Assembly: GCA_040219235.1 (NCBI GenBank) | Contig: JAVJSV010000012.1 | Location: 434,001-498,000, forward strand | DNA length: 64,000 bases | From: Rhodospirillaceae bacterium | GTDB lineage: Bacteria; Pseudomonadota; Alphaproteobacteria; Rhodospirillales; Rhodospirillaceae | Reading direction: 5' to 3' | Shown here: piece by piece, positions 16,547-24,834 of the stretch | Numbering within the stretch: position 1 is the first letter of the stretch | How the letters are laid out: each line of letters opens with the position of its first letter | The notes under the pieces: generated by a model | What the model saw: only the letters and a program-made list of their open reading frames with translations | Told to the model about the DNA's origin: nothing | The model's database searches: none | Program-made: the position numbers and the translations under genes

Positions 16547-17076
16547 TTTGGGAGGGCTCCAGTTTTCAATTCGCCAGCATCAATCTTCTTTTTGAGATAA
16601 GGCATCAACCCGCCGAGGCTGATCATCTCCATCAGATGTTCCGGAATCGGCGACACAGTGTAGCTTTTGCCCGTGGTTTTATTCTCGATGGTCCCGGCAA
16701 TGGCATCAACAGTGATTTCGTCCTTTGGGTTAATCTCATCAGCCTCAGGGAAAATCAACGCCGGCACTCCGAAGTTCAGCATGTTGCGGTAAAAAATACG
16801 CGCATAGGATTTTGCCAGGATTGCGCCGACCTTCAAGTGTGCGAACGATAATGCGGCTTGCTCCCGCGCCGAGCCGACGCCAAAGGCCCGTCCGGCGACG
16901 ACAATGTCACCCGGCTGCACATTTGCGGCAAACTCGGGGTTCACAGCCTCAAGGCAGTGGCTCGCCATCACCTCCATGGATTCCTTGAAGTAAATCCCCG
17001 GGGCCATGACGTCTGAGTTGATCTCATCGCCGAACACCCAGGCTTTGCCCCCAAGTTTTTTAGAGTCGGCACTCAT
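16543..17076 (-). CDS. LeuD-type hydratase small subunit (aconitase swivel domain)
   Basis: A 177-residue protein of the LeuD/HacB/DmdB type. It shows GGKAWVFGDEINSDVMAPG at the start, GDIVVAGRAFGVGSAREQAA (the substrate-binding loop, near residue 68) and a conserved FYRNMLNFGVPAL. The loop reads GVGSAREQ rather than GCGSSREH of isopropylmalate isomerases, suggesting a different substrate. ATG 17076 is the start because it overlaps the large-subunit stop by four bases; the frame continues upstream only as an antisense-like shadow. With the large subunit it should hydrate or dehydrate a small dicarboxylate in the cytoplasm. Confidence 0.87.
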   Translation of the reverse strand: MSADSKKLGGKAWVFGDEINSDVMAPGIYFKESMEVMASHCLEAVNPEFAANVQPGDIVVAGRAFGVGSAREQAALSFAHLKVGAILAKSYARIFYRNMLNFGVPALIFPEADEINPKDEITVDAIAGTIENKTTGKSYTVSPIPEHLMEMISLGGLMPYLKKKIDAGELKTGALPK

Positions 17077-18356
17077 TTGGACATCTCCCCAACCATGTCT
17101 CTTGGATCGACAATATGGCCGGCGACAGCTGCCGCCGCGACCGTGTAAGGCGAGCCCAAATACACAAACGCGTCTTTCGAACCCATGCGGCCTTGGAAAT
17201 TGCGGTTGGTCGAGGAAATGCACACTTCCCCTTCGGCAATGATACCCGCTCCCAATCCGGCACAGGCCCCGCAGCCGGAGGGCAGCAGGATTCCCCCCGC
17301 TTCGGTAATGGTGGCCAGCGTTCCGTCAGCCGCAGCCTCGGTCATGATTTTCTTCGAGGACGGCGCCACCATCAGGCGGGTGCCTGATTTGACTTTGCGG
17401 CCTTTCAGCACGGCCGCCACCATATGCAGGTCAGTCAACTTGGCGCCGACGCAAGCCCCGATGTAAGCCTGATCTATGTGAATCTGATCTTTCTCAAAGT
17501 CTTCTGCCGGGCCGGAGTTAGAGGGCTTGTGGGGAGCGGCGACTTGGGGCGTGAGTGTGTTTGCATCAAAGGCGTGCGTGGCGCAGAACGTCGCGTCGTC
17601 ATCACTGCGCCAGTCCAAGGCATCCGCCGCTGGTTCTGTGCCGCCCGCGCGAATGGTTTCTAACGTTACCTCATCCGGCGCGATCAGTCCTGTTTCAGCG
17701 CCCAGTTCAGCGGCCATATTGGTGAGAACCATACGTTCCATCATCGACATGTTGCGGATGGTCTCGCCGCCGTATTCGACAACTTTGAACGCGTTTTCCA
17801 TGCCCAGTTCGCGGGCCAGATGCAACATGATGTCTTTGGCCGCGACCCCCGTGCCGAATCGCCCAGACCAATCCACTTTGATGGTTTCTGGTACCACCGA
17901 CCAAATGTTTCCGGTAATCACCACGCCGGTCATTTCAATGGCCCCAAAACCAGCCATGTAGCAACCGAACGCCCCGCCCATGGTGGAGTGACTGTCGCCG
18001 CCGCAACAGAACATGCCCGGCTGCAAATGACCGTTCTCGGCCATCAGCACATGACATATGCCTTCCATGTCATAGAAGTGCTTGATGTCGAATTTTTTCA
18101 CGAAGTCGCGGGTCAGTTTCAGAATGGCCGCGCTCTGAGGGTCGGCAGCGGGGACAAAATGATCCGCAACCACAACGACTTTTGCATTGTCGTAAACGCC
18201 GACGCCAAGTTGTTCCAGGCGTGGCCAAATCTTGCGCGGGCCGCCGGAATCCAAAATCATCGCCAGATCAACATCGCAGGTCACGATCTCGCCCGGCGTC
18301 ACGCTCTCCCGGCCAGAGGCGCGGGCCATGATTTTCTCTATTAGTGTCTTACCCAT
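17073..18356 (-). CDS. LeuC-type hydratase large subunit ([4Fe-4S] aconitase family)
   Basis: A 427-residue iron-sulfur dehydratase subunit. The three cluster cysteines are visible in AYIGACVGAKLTDL (near 310) and PSGCGACAGLGAG (two, near 370); substrate-side motifs are CGGDSHSTMGGAFG (near 125) and SSTNRNFQGRMGS (near 395). Length matches the LeuC/HacA/DmdA group. ATG 18356 has GGGA five bases upstream; an open frame to 18455 has no support. The presence of a lyase rather than isopropylmalate dehydrogenase next door argues against leucine synthesis and for maleate/dialkylmaleate hydration. It is the first gene of the minus-strand array; the 286-base divergent gap to the methyltransferase presumably carries promoters and includes CCGCT-N5-AGCGG (18475-18489). 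Confidence 0.88.
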   Translation of the reverse strand: MGKTLIEKIMARASGRESVTPGEIVTCDVDLAMILDSGGPRKIWPRLEQLGVGVYDNAKVVVVADHFVPAADPQSAAILKLTRDFVKKFDIKHFYDMEGICHVLMAENGHLQPGMFCCGGDSHSTMGGAFGCYMAGFGAIEMTGVVITGNIWSVVPETIKVDWSGRFGTGVAAKDIMLHLARELGMENAFKVVEYGGETIRNMSMMERMVLTNMAAELGAETGLIAPDEVTLETIRAGGTEPAADALDWRSDDDATFCATHAFDANTLTPQVAAPHKPSNSGPAEDFEKDQIHIDQAYIGACVGAKLTDLHMVAAVLKGRKVKSGTRLMVAPSSKKIMTEAAADGTLATITEAGGILLPSGCGACAGLGAGIIAEGEVCISSTNRNFQGRMGSKDAFVYLGSPYTVAAAAVAGHIVDPRDMVGEMSK

Positions 18357-18642
18357 GCCATCCCTGTGTTGTCTTGATATTTGGTCGAGTCTCTCAACCT
18401 GCTGCGCACTGTAATCCTTTCGGTCGTCTCGAACCAATATTAGAGGGCTTATCAATCCATAAGTAATGTTGAATCCGCTCGATCAGCGGTCCTTAATAGA
18501 GGCCACGGGCCGTTAAAACCCCAAACGACAACGTGATCGGATACCGAAACCACTTGAGATCATCGTGAGAGCCCCATATCTCATATTATAGACAAGATCA
18601 TTAAGGTCTAACGGAAAGCCCTAACTCGAAAGCCAACCTGTC

Positions 18643-19884
18643 ATGAGCAGTTCTGTTCCTCTCCCGCCGCCCTACAACCGCATTCATAGGCACGCTGTGT
18701 TGCCAGAGGTCACCCATGACGAGTCGTCGCGGCTTAATTTTATCTCCAATCTCAACACGCATATTGGAGCGGCGTTATTTCCGGGTGTGAGTGCCGCCTA
18801 CGAAAACAGCGTGAAGCCGGCTTTTATCAAAGAGAATGGTCGCGAGCCTAAAAACGCCGTCGAAGTCCGGGATGCTATGAAAAAGAACGTGGCCTACCAA
18901 AACTGGTCGGCCATTCGCCGCAATACCATGGAAATGCGCCACCAGATTGGCCGCTCCGTTGTGTTCCGCCAAATCGACACCTTGATTGAAAACGCCAAAA
19001 AACTGAATGCAGGCAGCAACCGGTTGCGATTGGACCCCTCAGTTGCGGTCCCGCGTTATGTCACCGCGGCGGACAACCATTGCATGCCCGGCAGTTACTA
19101 CGCCGAAGCCTTCCCCGATGATGTTTCAGGACCGGCCAACTACGAGGCTGGTCATTACACCACGGTCGCTGGCGGCACCGGGCCAAAAAGCGACCTCGTC
19201 GGGCGCACAATGGTTGAATGGCTTAAACAAACTCATCCTGATCTTAAACCTCAACGTATCGTCGATTTTGGCGCAGGCGCGGGCATCAACACGCTGCCCT
19301 TAGCCGAAGCCTATCCTGACGCCGAAGTGTGGGCGGTGGATGTGGCGGCGCCAATGCTGCGGTATGGTCATGCCCGCGCGAAAACTATGGGTGTCGAGAA
19401 CGTGATTTTCCAGCAGGCTGATGCGGAAACGGTCGAAATCGAGCCGGGCAGTGTTGATCTCTTAATCTCCGCTATGTTTTTCCATGAGACCTCAACCAAG
19501 GCGATGCATGCTCTGTTGAAAAAGGCGCATACCCTTCTCAAGCCCGGCGGCCTGATGCTGCATATGGAACAGCCGAATTTCGATCCCGACACCTCCGCCT
19601 ATGAGCAATTCGTGCGCGATTGGGATGCCTGGTACAACGCCGAGCCGTTCTGGGCCAAGCTTCACACCATGGATGTGATTGAGGAGATGGTGAAAGCCGG
19701 TTTCGATGCCGAAGACACGTTCGAAACCGCACAACCAATAAATCGTCATAACGAAAGTTACCCCTCCTGGGCCGGGGCGTTCAGCCGTCATGCCCATGAA
19801 GTCAAAATGCGTGAAGGCTCGGAAAAACCGAATCCTAAAAAGTCAGGCGGTATGTATATGTTTGGTGCCTTTAAGCAAAAATAG
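18643..19884 (+). CDS. SAM-dependent methyltransferase with conserved N-terminal domain (copy 1)
   Basis: A 413-residue protein. Residues about 200-340 form a class I methyltransferase: motif I RIVDFGAGAGINTLP, acidic loop AVDVAAPMLRYGHARA, and LLKPGGLMLHMEQP. The first 170 residues are an unfamiliar helical domain ending with ADNHCMPGSYY, which recurs in the methyltransferase at 33928-35112 (HHCMPGGYSGD). The two are full-length paralogues. A conserved His-Cys just before the SAM domain hints at a metal or thiol role. The methyl acceptor is unknown. The gene opens the plus-strand half of the locus, 109 bases before glutaryl-CoA dehydrogenase, and is divergent from the hydratase operon. The ribosome site is weak. 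Confidence 0.82.
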   Translation: MSSSVPLPPPYNRIHRHAVLPEVTHDESSRLNFISNLNTHIGAALFPGVSAAYENSVKPAFIKENGREPKNAVEVRDAMKKNVAYQNWSAIRRNTMEMRHQIGRSVVFRQIDTLIENAKKLNAGSNRLRLDPSVAVPRYVTAADNHCMPGSYYAEAFPDDVSGPANYEAGHYTTVAGGTGPKSDLVGRTMVEWLKQTHPDLKPQRIVDFGAGAGINTLPLAEAYPDAEVWAVDVAAPMLRYGHARAKTMGVENVIFQQADAETVEIEPGSVDLLISAMFFHETSTKAMHALLKKAHTLLKPGGLMLHMEQPNFDPDTSAYEQFVRDWDAWYNAEPFWAKLHTMDVIEEMVKAGFDAEDTFETAQPINRHNESYPSWAGAFSRHAHEVKMREGSEKPNPKKSGGMYMFGAFKQK

Positions 19885-19993
19885 ACACCTACTCGTCCTT
19901 GTGGTGAGGCGGCCAACCCCGGTAAAGTCCCGTCCATAAACATCGTGCGCATCCTAATTTGGGCGCTGACAGCATTTATTAGGGATAAGACTT

Positions 19994-21214
19994 ATGGCCG
20001 AAGCACCAGCGGAGACGCCCTCCGTTTCCTACGCCACGAAGTGGGGCAAGTTTGTCTGGGAAGATCCCTTCCTTCTGGAAGACCAGTTCACAGAGGAAGA
20101 GCGTATGGTGCGCGACACGGCGCGCGCATACGCCCAAAACAAGTTGATGCCACGTGTCATTCAGGCCAACCGCAACGAAACCTATGATCCGGCGCTGTAC
20201 CCGGAAATGGGCGCGCTCGGCTTGCTGGGGTCATTGGCACCCACGCAATACGGCGGCTCCAAACTCGGCCATGTCGCCTATGGCTTGATCGGTCGGGAAA
20301 TCGAAAAAGTTGATTCCGGTTATCGTTCAATGATCAGCGTTCAATCGTCCTTGGTGATTTATCCCATTGCAGCCTATGGCACGGAAGAGCAACGGCAGAA
20401 GTATTTGCCAGGTCTCATCAAAGGGGAACTGGTTGGGTCCTTCGGTTTGACCGAACCCGACTCCGGCTCCGATCCTGGCAGTATGTCCACCAAGGCGGTC
20501 AAAACTAAAAACGGATATGCGCTGAGCGGCACCAAAACCTGGATTTCCAATGCCCCGGTCGCAGACGTGTATGTCATTTGGGCAAAAACAGAAGACGGCG
20601 TCATCCGGGGGTTTATTCTTGAAAAAGGCATGAAGGGACTTGCCACGCCAAAGATCGAGGGCAAGTTGTCGCTGCGGGCCTCCGTCACTGGGCAGATTGT
20701 CATGGAAGGTGTCGAGGTCGGTGAAGACGCGCTGATGCCAAATGTTCAAGGACTCAAAGGTCCGTTCGGCTGTTTGAATAAGGCGCGCTTTGGCATCGCC
20801 TGGGGCACTATGGGCGCGGCGGAATTCTGTTGGCATGCGGCGCGTCAATACACGCTGGACCGTAAGCAATTCGGTCGGCCCTTGGCGCAAACCCAGCTGA
20901 TCCAGAAAAAACTTGCCGATATGCAAACCGAGATTACGCTTGGTCTGACGGCGGCGCTGATGGTCGGTCGCAAGATTGATGCGGGCACCTGCGCGCCCGA
21001 AGACATTTCGATTATCAAACGCAACAACGCCGGTAAGGCGCTGGATATCGCCCGTGCCGCCCGAGATATGCACGGCGGTAACGGTGTGTCCGACGAATAT
21101 CATGTCATGCGCCATATGGTGAATCTGGAATCCGTGAACACCTATGAAGGGGCGCATGATGTCCACGCTCTTATTTTGGGGCGTGCACAAACCGGCTTAC
21201 AGGCATTCTTTTAG
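19994..21214 (+). CDS. gcdH: Glutaryl-CoA dehydrogenase
   Basis: A 406-residue acyl-CoA dehydrogenase that oxidises and decarboxylates glutaryl-CoA to crotonyl-CoA with FAD, passing electrons to ETF. Diagnostic residues are visible: the carboxylate-binding Arg in [14 protein letters not shown] (near residue 105) and the catalytic base Glu in [16 protein letters not shown] (near 385), both typical of glutaryl-CoA dehydrogenases. FAD-binding stretches [17 protein letters not shown] and [12 protein letters not shown] are intact and length fits. AGGGA precedes ATG 19994. It is followed after ten bases by the YCII gene. In this setting it may degrade a glutarate formed from lysine, tryptophan or an aromatic/heterocyclic compound. 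Confidence 0.93.
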   Translation: MAEAPAETPSVSYATKWGKFVWEDPFLLEDQFTEEERMVRDTARAYAQNKLMPRVIQANRNETYDPALYPEMGALGLLGSLAPTQYGGSKLGHVAYGLIGREIEKVDSGYRSMISVQSSLVIYPIAAYGTEEQRQKYLPGLIKGELVGSFGLTEPDSGSDPGSMSTKAVKTKNGYALSGTKTWISNAPVADVYVIWAKTEDGVIRGFILEKGMKGLATPKIEGKLSLRASVTGQIVMEGVEVGEDALMPNVQGLKGPFGCLNKARFGIAWGTMGAAEFCWHAARQYTLDRKQFGRPLAQTQLIQKKLADMQTEITLGLTAALMVGRKIDAGTCAPEDISIIKRNNAGKALDIARAARDMHGGNGVSDEYHVMRHMVNLESVNTYEGAHDVHALILGRAQTGLQAFF

Positions 21215-21224
21215 GGAGGCTCAT

Positions 21225-21581
21225 ATGAACTATGCGTTCATCTGCACCGACGATGGTGACCAGGGCGAGACCCGCACCAAATATTTGTTTGACCATCTAA
21301 GATATATTGAAAGCGTGCTCGACAAGGTGGTCGTCGCCGGTCCCTGTGCCCCCTCCGATAGTTCTGATGCGCGCCAGTTTCAGGCTTCGATTATGGTGTA
21401 TGAAGCTGATACCGAAGAGCAAGCGCGGGCGTTATTCGACGGCGACCCTTACGTCAAAAACGGGGTTTGGAAAAAGGTCCGCGTGATGCCGTTTACGCCG
21501 GTTGCCGGTCAGATGATCGGCGGCAAAACCTGGAAACTCGAGGGCGATACAATGACTCGCGCTGAACCCCACGGCCTGTAA
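21225..21581 (+). CDS. YCII-family (YciI-like) protein
   Basis: A 118-residue ferredoxin-like-fold protein. The start is decided by AGGGAGG just before ATG 21225; the frame is open upstream inside the dehydrogenase gene but that portion is a shadow. The core has the family pattern: FICTDDGDQGETRTKYLFDHLRY, with the conserved His-Leu, VVAGPCAPSD, and the YEADTEEQARALFDGDPY stretch with the acidic Asp-Pro-Tyr motif. YCII proteins are small enzymes or binding proteins often encoded with aromatic-degradation or dehydrogenase genes; the chemistry of this one is not known. It is translationally close to gcdH and likely part of the same transcript. Confidence 0.85.
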   Translation: MNYAFICTDDGDQGETRTKYLFDHLRYIESVLDKVVVAGPCAPSDSSDARQFQASIMVYEADTEEQARALFDGDPYVKNGVWKKVRVMPFTPVAGQMIGGKTWKLEGDTMTRAEPHGL

Positions 21582-21636
21582 AATAGGTCTCACAAGTTTT
21601 AACCAATAGATGATTATACAGACAGGGAATACCGCA

Positions 21637-23235
21637 ATGAACGCCGACCCCGCCGCCAAGAACGACCGCTTGATTGAAACCCTGACCGAGATTCTTGGGG
21701 CCGATCAGGTTATCACCGGTGAGGCTGAGCGTGCATATTACGCGACCGATGTTTACTCGGTTGGGGCCACGCCCGCTGTTGCCATTAAGCCCACCAGCAA
21801 GCAAAAAGTTTCGGAGGCTGTGGCGGCGGCGACCAAGCAAGGGTATGCGATTGTGCCGCGCGGGGGGGGCATGTCGTACACCGGCGGATATCGCCCCGTG
21901 CGCGAAGATACTGTCACCCTTGATCTCAGTGCCTTGAATAAGATCATCGAGGTCAACGAAGAAGATCTCTACATCACTGTCGAAGCCGGCGTGACCTGGC
22001 AACAGATTTATGAAGAGCTGAAACCGCGCGGACTGCGCTTGCCGTTCTTCGGCACTTTCTCAGGCTCTAAAGCCACGGTGGGTGGTGGTCTGTCCAACGG
22101 CGCGCTGTTCATGGGCACGGGCCGTTACGGCACAGCGGCAGAGATCGTCCAGTGCATGGAAGTGGTCTTGGCCGATGGCACGTTGCTGAAAACCGGTCAG
22201 CCTGGATTCAAGAATGTCGATAAACCGTTTTACCGTACTTACGGCCCGGATCTGACTGGCCTGTTTGTCCATGACGCCGGGTCGCTTGGTTTTAAAGTCC
22301 AGGCCACCTTCCGCATGATGCGCCCGCCCGCTGTCACCGATTTTGCCTCGTTCTGTTTCCCCGATATGGAATCGACCGCCAAAGCACTGTCAGAAGTTGG
22401 CCGCACTGGCGCGGCAGAAGAAGCCTATGTGTTTGATCCAGGCTCCACCAAAAAGAACATGGCCTCCTCAGACACCATCAATGACATCAAAACCCTCGGC
22501 GCTGTGGTCAAAGGTCAGTCCGGCTGGCTCAAGGGTCTGGTCGAAGGCGCTAAGTTGGTTGTGGCGGGCCGTGATTTCATGAAAGACGGCGCGTATTCCA
22601 TGCATATGGTGGTGTCGGGCAATTGCCGCGCTGCAGTGGATGCGGACTTGGCGACCATTCGCGCCGCTGTGGCAAAATTTGGCGCGGAAGAAATTCCCAA
22701 TTCTATTCCCAAGGCTGTCCGCGCAAAACCTTTTACCCCCATGAACGGAATTCTTGGTCCAGATGGCGACCGCTGGGCCGCCCTCAACGCCAAGGTTGGG
22801 CATTCCGGTGCGTTGCCGTTGATGAAGGAAACCGAAGACCTGCTGGCCTCCTATAAAGACAAAATGGATCAGCACGGTGTCTTTATGACCCGGCTGATGA
22901 TTGCCATTGGGCAGAACTTTTTTTCCTACGAGCCCGTCTTCCACTGGTTTGACGAGTGGTATCCGGTGCATCGTCTGACGCCGGAGCCTAGTCACCTGAA
23001 AACGCTTAAAGAGCCCGCGCCCAATCCGGAAGCCTCTGCTCTGGTGGCCGAAGTGCGCGAAAAGATCGTCGCCATCTTTGCCAAGCACGGTGCGGCCTCA
23101 AATCAGATCGGCAAAACTTATCCGTATTTTGACTCTCTGTTGCCAGAAACAGCCAAGGTCATGGGCGGCATCAAAAACATGCTCGATCCCGAGGGCACCG
23201 TGAACCCCGGCGCGCTTGGGTTTCCTGAGCAATAA
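21637..23235 (+). CDS. FAD-linked oxidase (GlcD/vanillyl-alcohol-oxidase family)
   Basis: A 532-residue flavoprotein of the PCMH/VAO type. The N-terminal FAD-binding half shows VPRGGGMSYTGGYRPV (pyrophosphate loop, near residue 75), TVEAGVTWQQIYEEL and GSKATVGGGLSNGALFMG; the C-terminal cap ends with the family's closing NMLDPEGTVNPGALG. Such enzymes oxidise 2-hydroxy acids or phenolic side chains and hand electrons to the respiratory chain or a cytochrome. No signal peptide. ATG 21637 has CAGGGA eight bases upstream; an in-frame ATG at 21610 is less well placed. It follows the YCII gene by 55 bases in the same direction. Confidence 0.87.
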   Translation: MNADPAAKNDRLIETLTEILGADQVITGEAERAYYATDVYSVGATPAVAIKPTSKQKVSEAVAAATKQGYAIVPRGGGMSYTGGYRPVREDTVTLDLSALNKIIEVNEEDLYITVEAGVTWQQIYEELKPRGLRLPFFGTFSGSKATVGGGLSNGALFMGTGRYGTAAEIVQCMEVVLADGTLLKTGQPGFKNVDKPFYRTYGPDLTGLFVHDAGSLGFKVQATFRMMRPPAVTDFASFCFPDMESTAKALSEVGRTGAAEEAYVFDPGSTKKNMASSDTINDIKTLGAVVKGQSGWLKGLVEGAKLVVAGRDFMKDGAYSMHMVVSGNCRAAVDADLATIRAAVAKFGAEEIPNSIPKAVRAKPFTPMNGILGPDGDRWAALNAKVGHSGALPLMKETEDLLASYKDKMDQHGVFMTRLMIAIGQNFFSYEPVFHWFDEWYPVHRLTPEPSHLKTLKEPAPNPEASALVAEVREKIVAIFAKHGAASNQIGKTYPYFDSLLPETAKVMGGIKNMLDPEGTVNPGALGFPEQ

Positions 23236-23270
23236 GTATTTGCGGAACACCAGAGCGGAGACAATAACCT

Positions 23271-23698
23271 ATGGACCCGCGCGTCAGTCTCATCACCCTC
23301 GGTGTAACGGACATGAAGCGCAGCCGTGCGTTCTATGAAACGCTTGGGTTTGTCGCGTCACCCCAAAGCAATGATAACGTCACGTTCTTTCAGGCCGGGG
23401 GGCTGATCTTCGGGTTGTATGGTCTGCGGCTTTGGCGGAAGATGCGGCTGCTGAACACTCGACGCCAGAGTTTCGGGGTGTCTCGCTGGCCTACAATACC
23501 CACGATCGCGCCGAGGTCGATGCCGTGCTGGCGGAGGCCGTCGCCGCCGGGGCCACCCTTCAAAAGTCAGCCGAAGAAGTGTTTTGGGGCGGGTATTCCG
23601 GCTATTTCGCAGACCCGGACGGTCATTTGTGGGAAGTCGCGCACAATCCCCTCTGGACCCTGCAAGATGACGGCTCCATCATTCTTGATCCTTCTTGA
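23271..23698 (+). pseudogene. VOC-family gene broken by a one-base deletion
   Basis: The first 51 codons encode a good VOC start (VSLITLGVTDMKRSRAFYETL, with FFQAGGLIFGLYG), then the frame changes to one encoding LAEDAAAEHSTPEFRGV and ending FADPDGHLWEVAHNPLW, the normal second half of the same family. The shift is at 23424-23425, where GGT-CT-GCG-GCT has two bases in the place of a codon; one restored base gives a continuous protein of about 142 residues. This is either a recent inactivation or a sequencing/assembly error. It lies 35 bases after the oxidase gene and keeps the Glu ligand of the last strand. Confidence 0.75.
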
Positions 23699-23800
23699 TG
23701 TTGGGCAATAAAGATTAAATTTTAACGCGCGCAGCTGTGGTCAAAACCGGCATCACGTCGCAAACTCCGCACTGATTTCTGATGCCTTAGCGGAGACACC

Positions 23801-24829
23801 ATGGCCGACTCACAGCCGTCTAACTCACAGCCGCCTCACTCACAGCCGACTGACACTCATCTCAAGCGCACCACCATTCTGGTCAATGACTGCGAACGCT
23901 CCATCGCCTTCTACCGCGACGTCATCGGCATGACCGCGTACTACAATCAAACCATGAGCGTTGGCGGCAAAGTCATTCCCGCCGGCCCGCCGGGCGCGGA
24001 GGTTCATCTCGGTATTATGGAAGGTAACCGGCCCGATATCGCCAAGCTCGGCATTTTGGAATGGACCAACCCGCGTTTGCCCAAAAATCCCGGATTCGCC
24101 GATCGTACGCGCCTGGGCATCGGTGATGTGGTGTTTGTTTGCGAAACACCAGACATGGACCCGTTGATTGAGCGCCTTAAAAACTCATCCGATTGCCGCA
24201 TCCATTGTCCGCCGCATGAGTGGTCTGTCCCCACCGCTGATGGTGCCGGGCAGATTGAAATGACCACGCTGTCGTTTTTTGATCCCGATGGATTTTTCTT
24301 TGAGGTCAATCACAAGCGTAATGCGCCCAACATCGACGCCTTTGGCATCAAGCGGACAACCTTGATCGTGAGGGACATTCAAAAGTCTGTTGAGTTCTAC
24401 ACCAACATCATGGGGATGACAGTGTGGTACGATCACGAGATGCCCGTAGGCGGTGAAGTGTTGCCTGCCGGCGAGCCGGGGGCCAACGTGCGCGTGGTTA
24501 TTCTGCAGGGCAACGACCCCGAGGTTGGTATGCTCGGCCTCATGCAATACCTCGATCCCTCTATAGAAGACCCAGGCCCGTATCCACGCACCATCGGTAT
24601 TGGCACGGCAATGTTTGTCGCCGGAGCTGAGGATGTTGCTGATATTCACAGCCGCATGGCCGCAGCCGGTGATGCCGGACAACAAAGCTATGGCCACACC
24701 ATTCATTGCGCACCGGATCATGATGAAGTGCCGGGCGCGGATGGTAAAACCATCCAACTCACCACCATGTCGTTTTTCGACCCTGATGGTTATTTTTACG
24801 AACTGAACACGCGCAAAGAAGTGGGGTAA
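23801..24829 (+). CDS. Double-VOC protein of the KRTT subfamily (first)
   Basis: A 342-residue protein with two homologous VOC modules, about residues 22-178 and 186-340; both begin with the same signature (LKRTTILVNDCERSIAFY and IKRTTLIVRDIQKSVEFY) and end FFDPDGFFFEVNH or FFDPDGYFYELN. Arg stands where the first His metal ligand is expected; the closing Glu is kept. No export signal, so cytoplasmic. The N-terminus has three 15-base repeats. GGAG precedes ATG 23801 by five bases. It is followed after five bases by a paralogue. The role may be binding or isomerisation of a substrate; not determinable here. Confidence 0.83.
   Translation: MADSQPSNSQPPHSQPTDTHLKRTTILVNDCERSIAFYRDVIGMTAYYNQTMSVGGKVIPAGPPGAEVHLGIMEGNRPDIAKLGILEWTNPRLPKNPGFADRTRLGIGDVVFVCETPDMDPLIERLKNSSDCRIHCPPHEWSVPTADGAGQIEMTTLSFFDPDGFFFEVNHKRNAPNIDAFGIKRTTLIVRDIQKSVEFYTNIMGMTVWYDHEMPVGGEVLPAGEPGANVRVVILQGNDPEVGMLGLMQYLDPSIEDPGPYPRTIGIGTAMFVAGAEDVADIHSRMAAAGDAGQQSYGHTIHCAPDHDEVPGADGKTIQLTTMSFFDPDGYFYELNTRKEVG
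23807..23851 (+). repeat. Three 15-bp tandem repeats encoding SQP
   Basis: Units GACTCACAGCCGTCT, AACTCACAGCCGCCT and CACTCACAGCCGACT are adjacent and in frame, differing only at the first and last few bases. They encode three (D/N/H)SQP(S/P/T) pentapeptides just after the start of the double-VOC gene, forming a short flexible tail. Slippage could vary the copy number between strains. Confidence 0.85.
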
Positions 24830-24834
24830 CGATT

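Noticed and set aside
18475-18489. CCGCT-N5-AGCGG inverted repeat as an operator
   Set aside because: Arms of five bases are expected by chance in a 286-base gap; noted but not listed as a site.
20327-21190. 287-codon minus-strand frame inside the glutaryl-CoA dehydrogenase gene
   Set aside because: The plus strand carries diagnostic catalytic Arg and Glu; the antisense frame has no recognisable motif.
23807-23851. Short CRISPR-like repeat
   Set aside because: Adjacent in-frame 15-base units without spacers inside a gene; not a CRISPR array.
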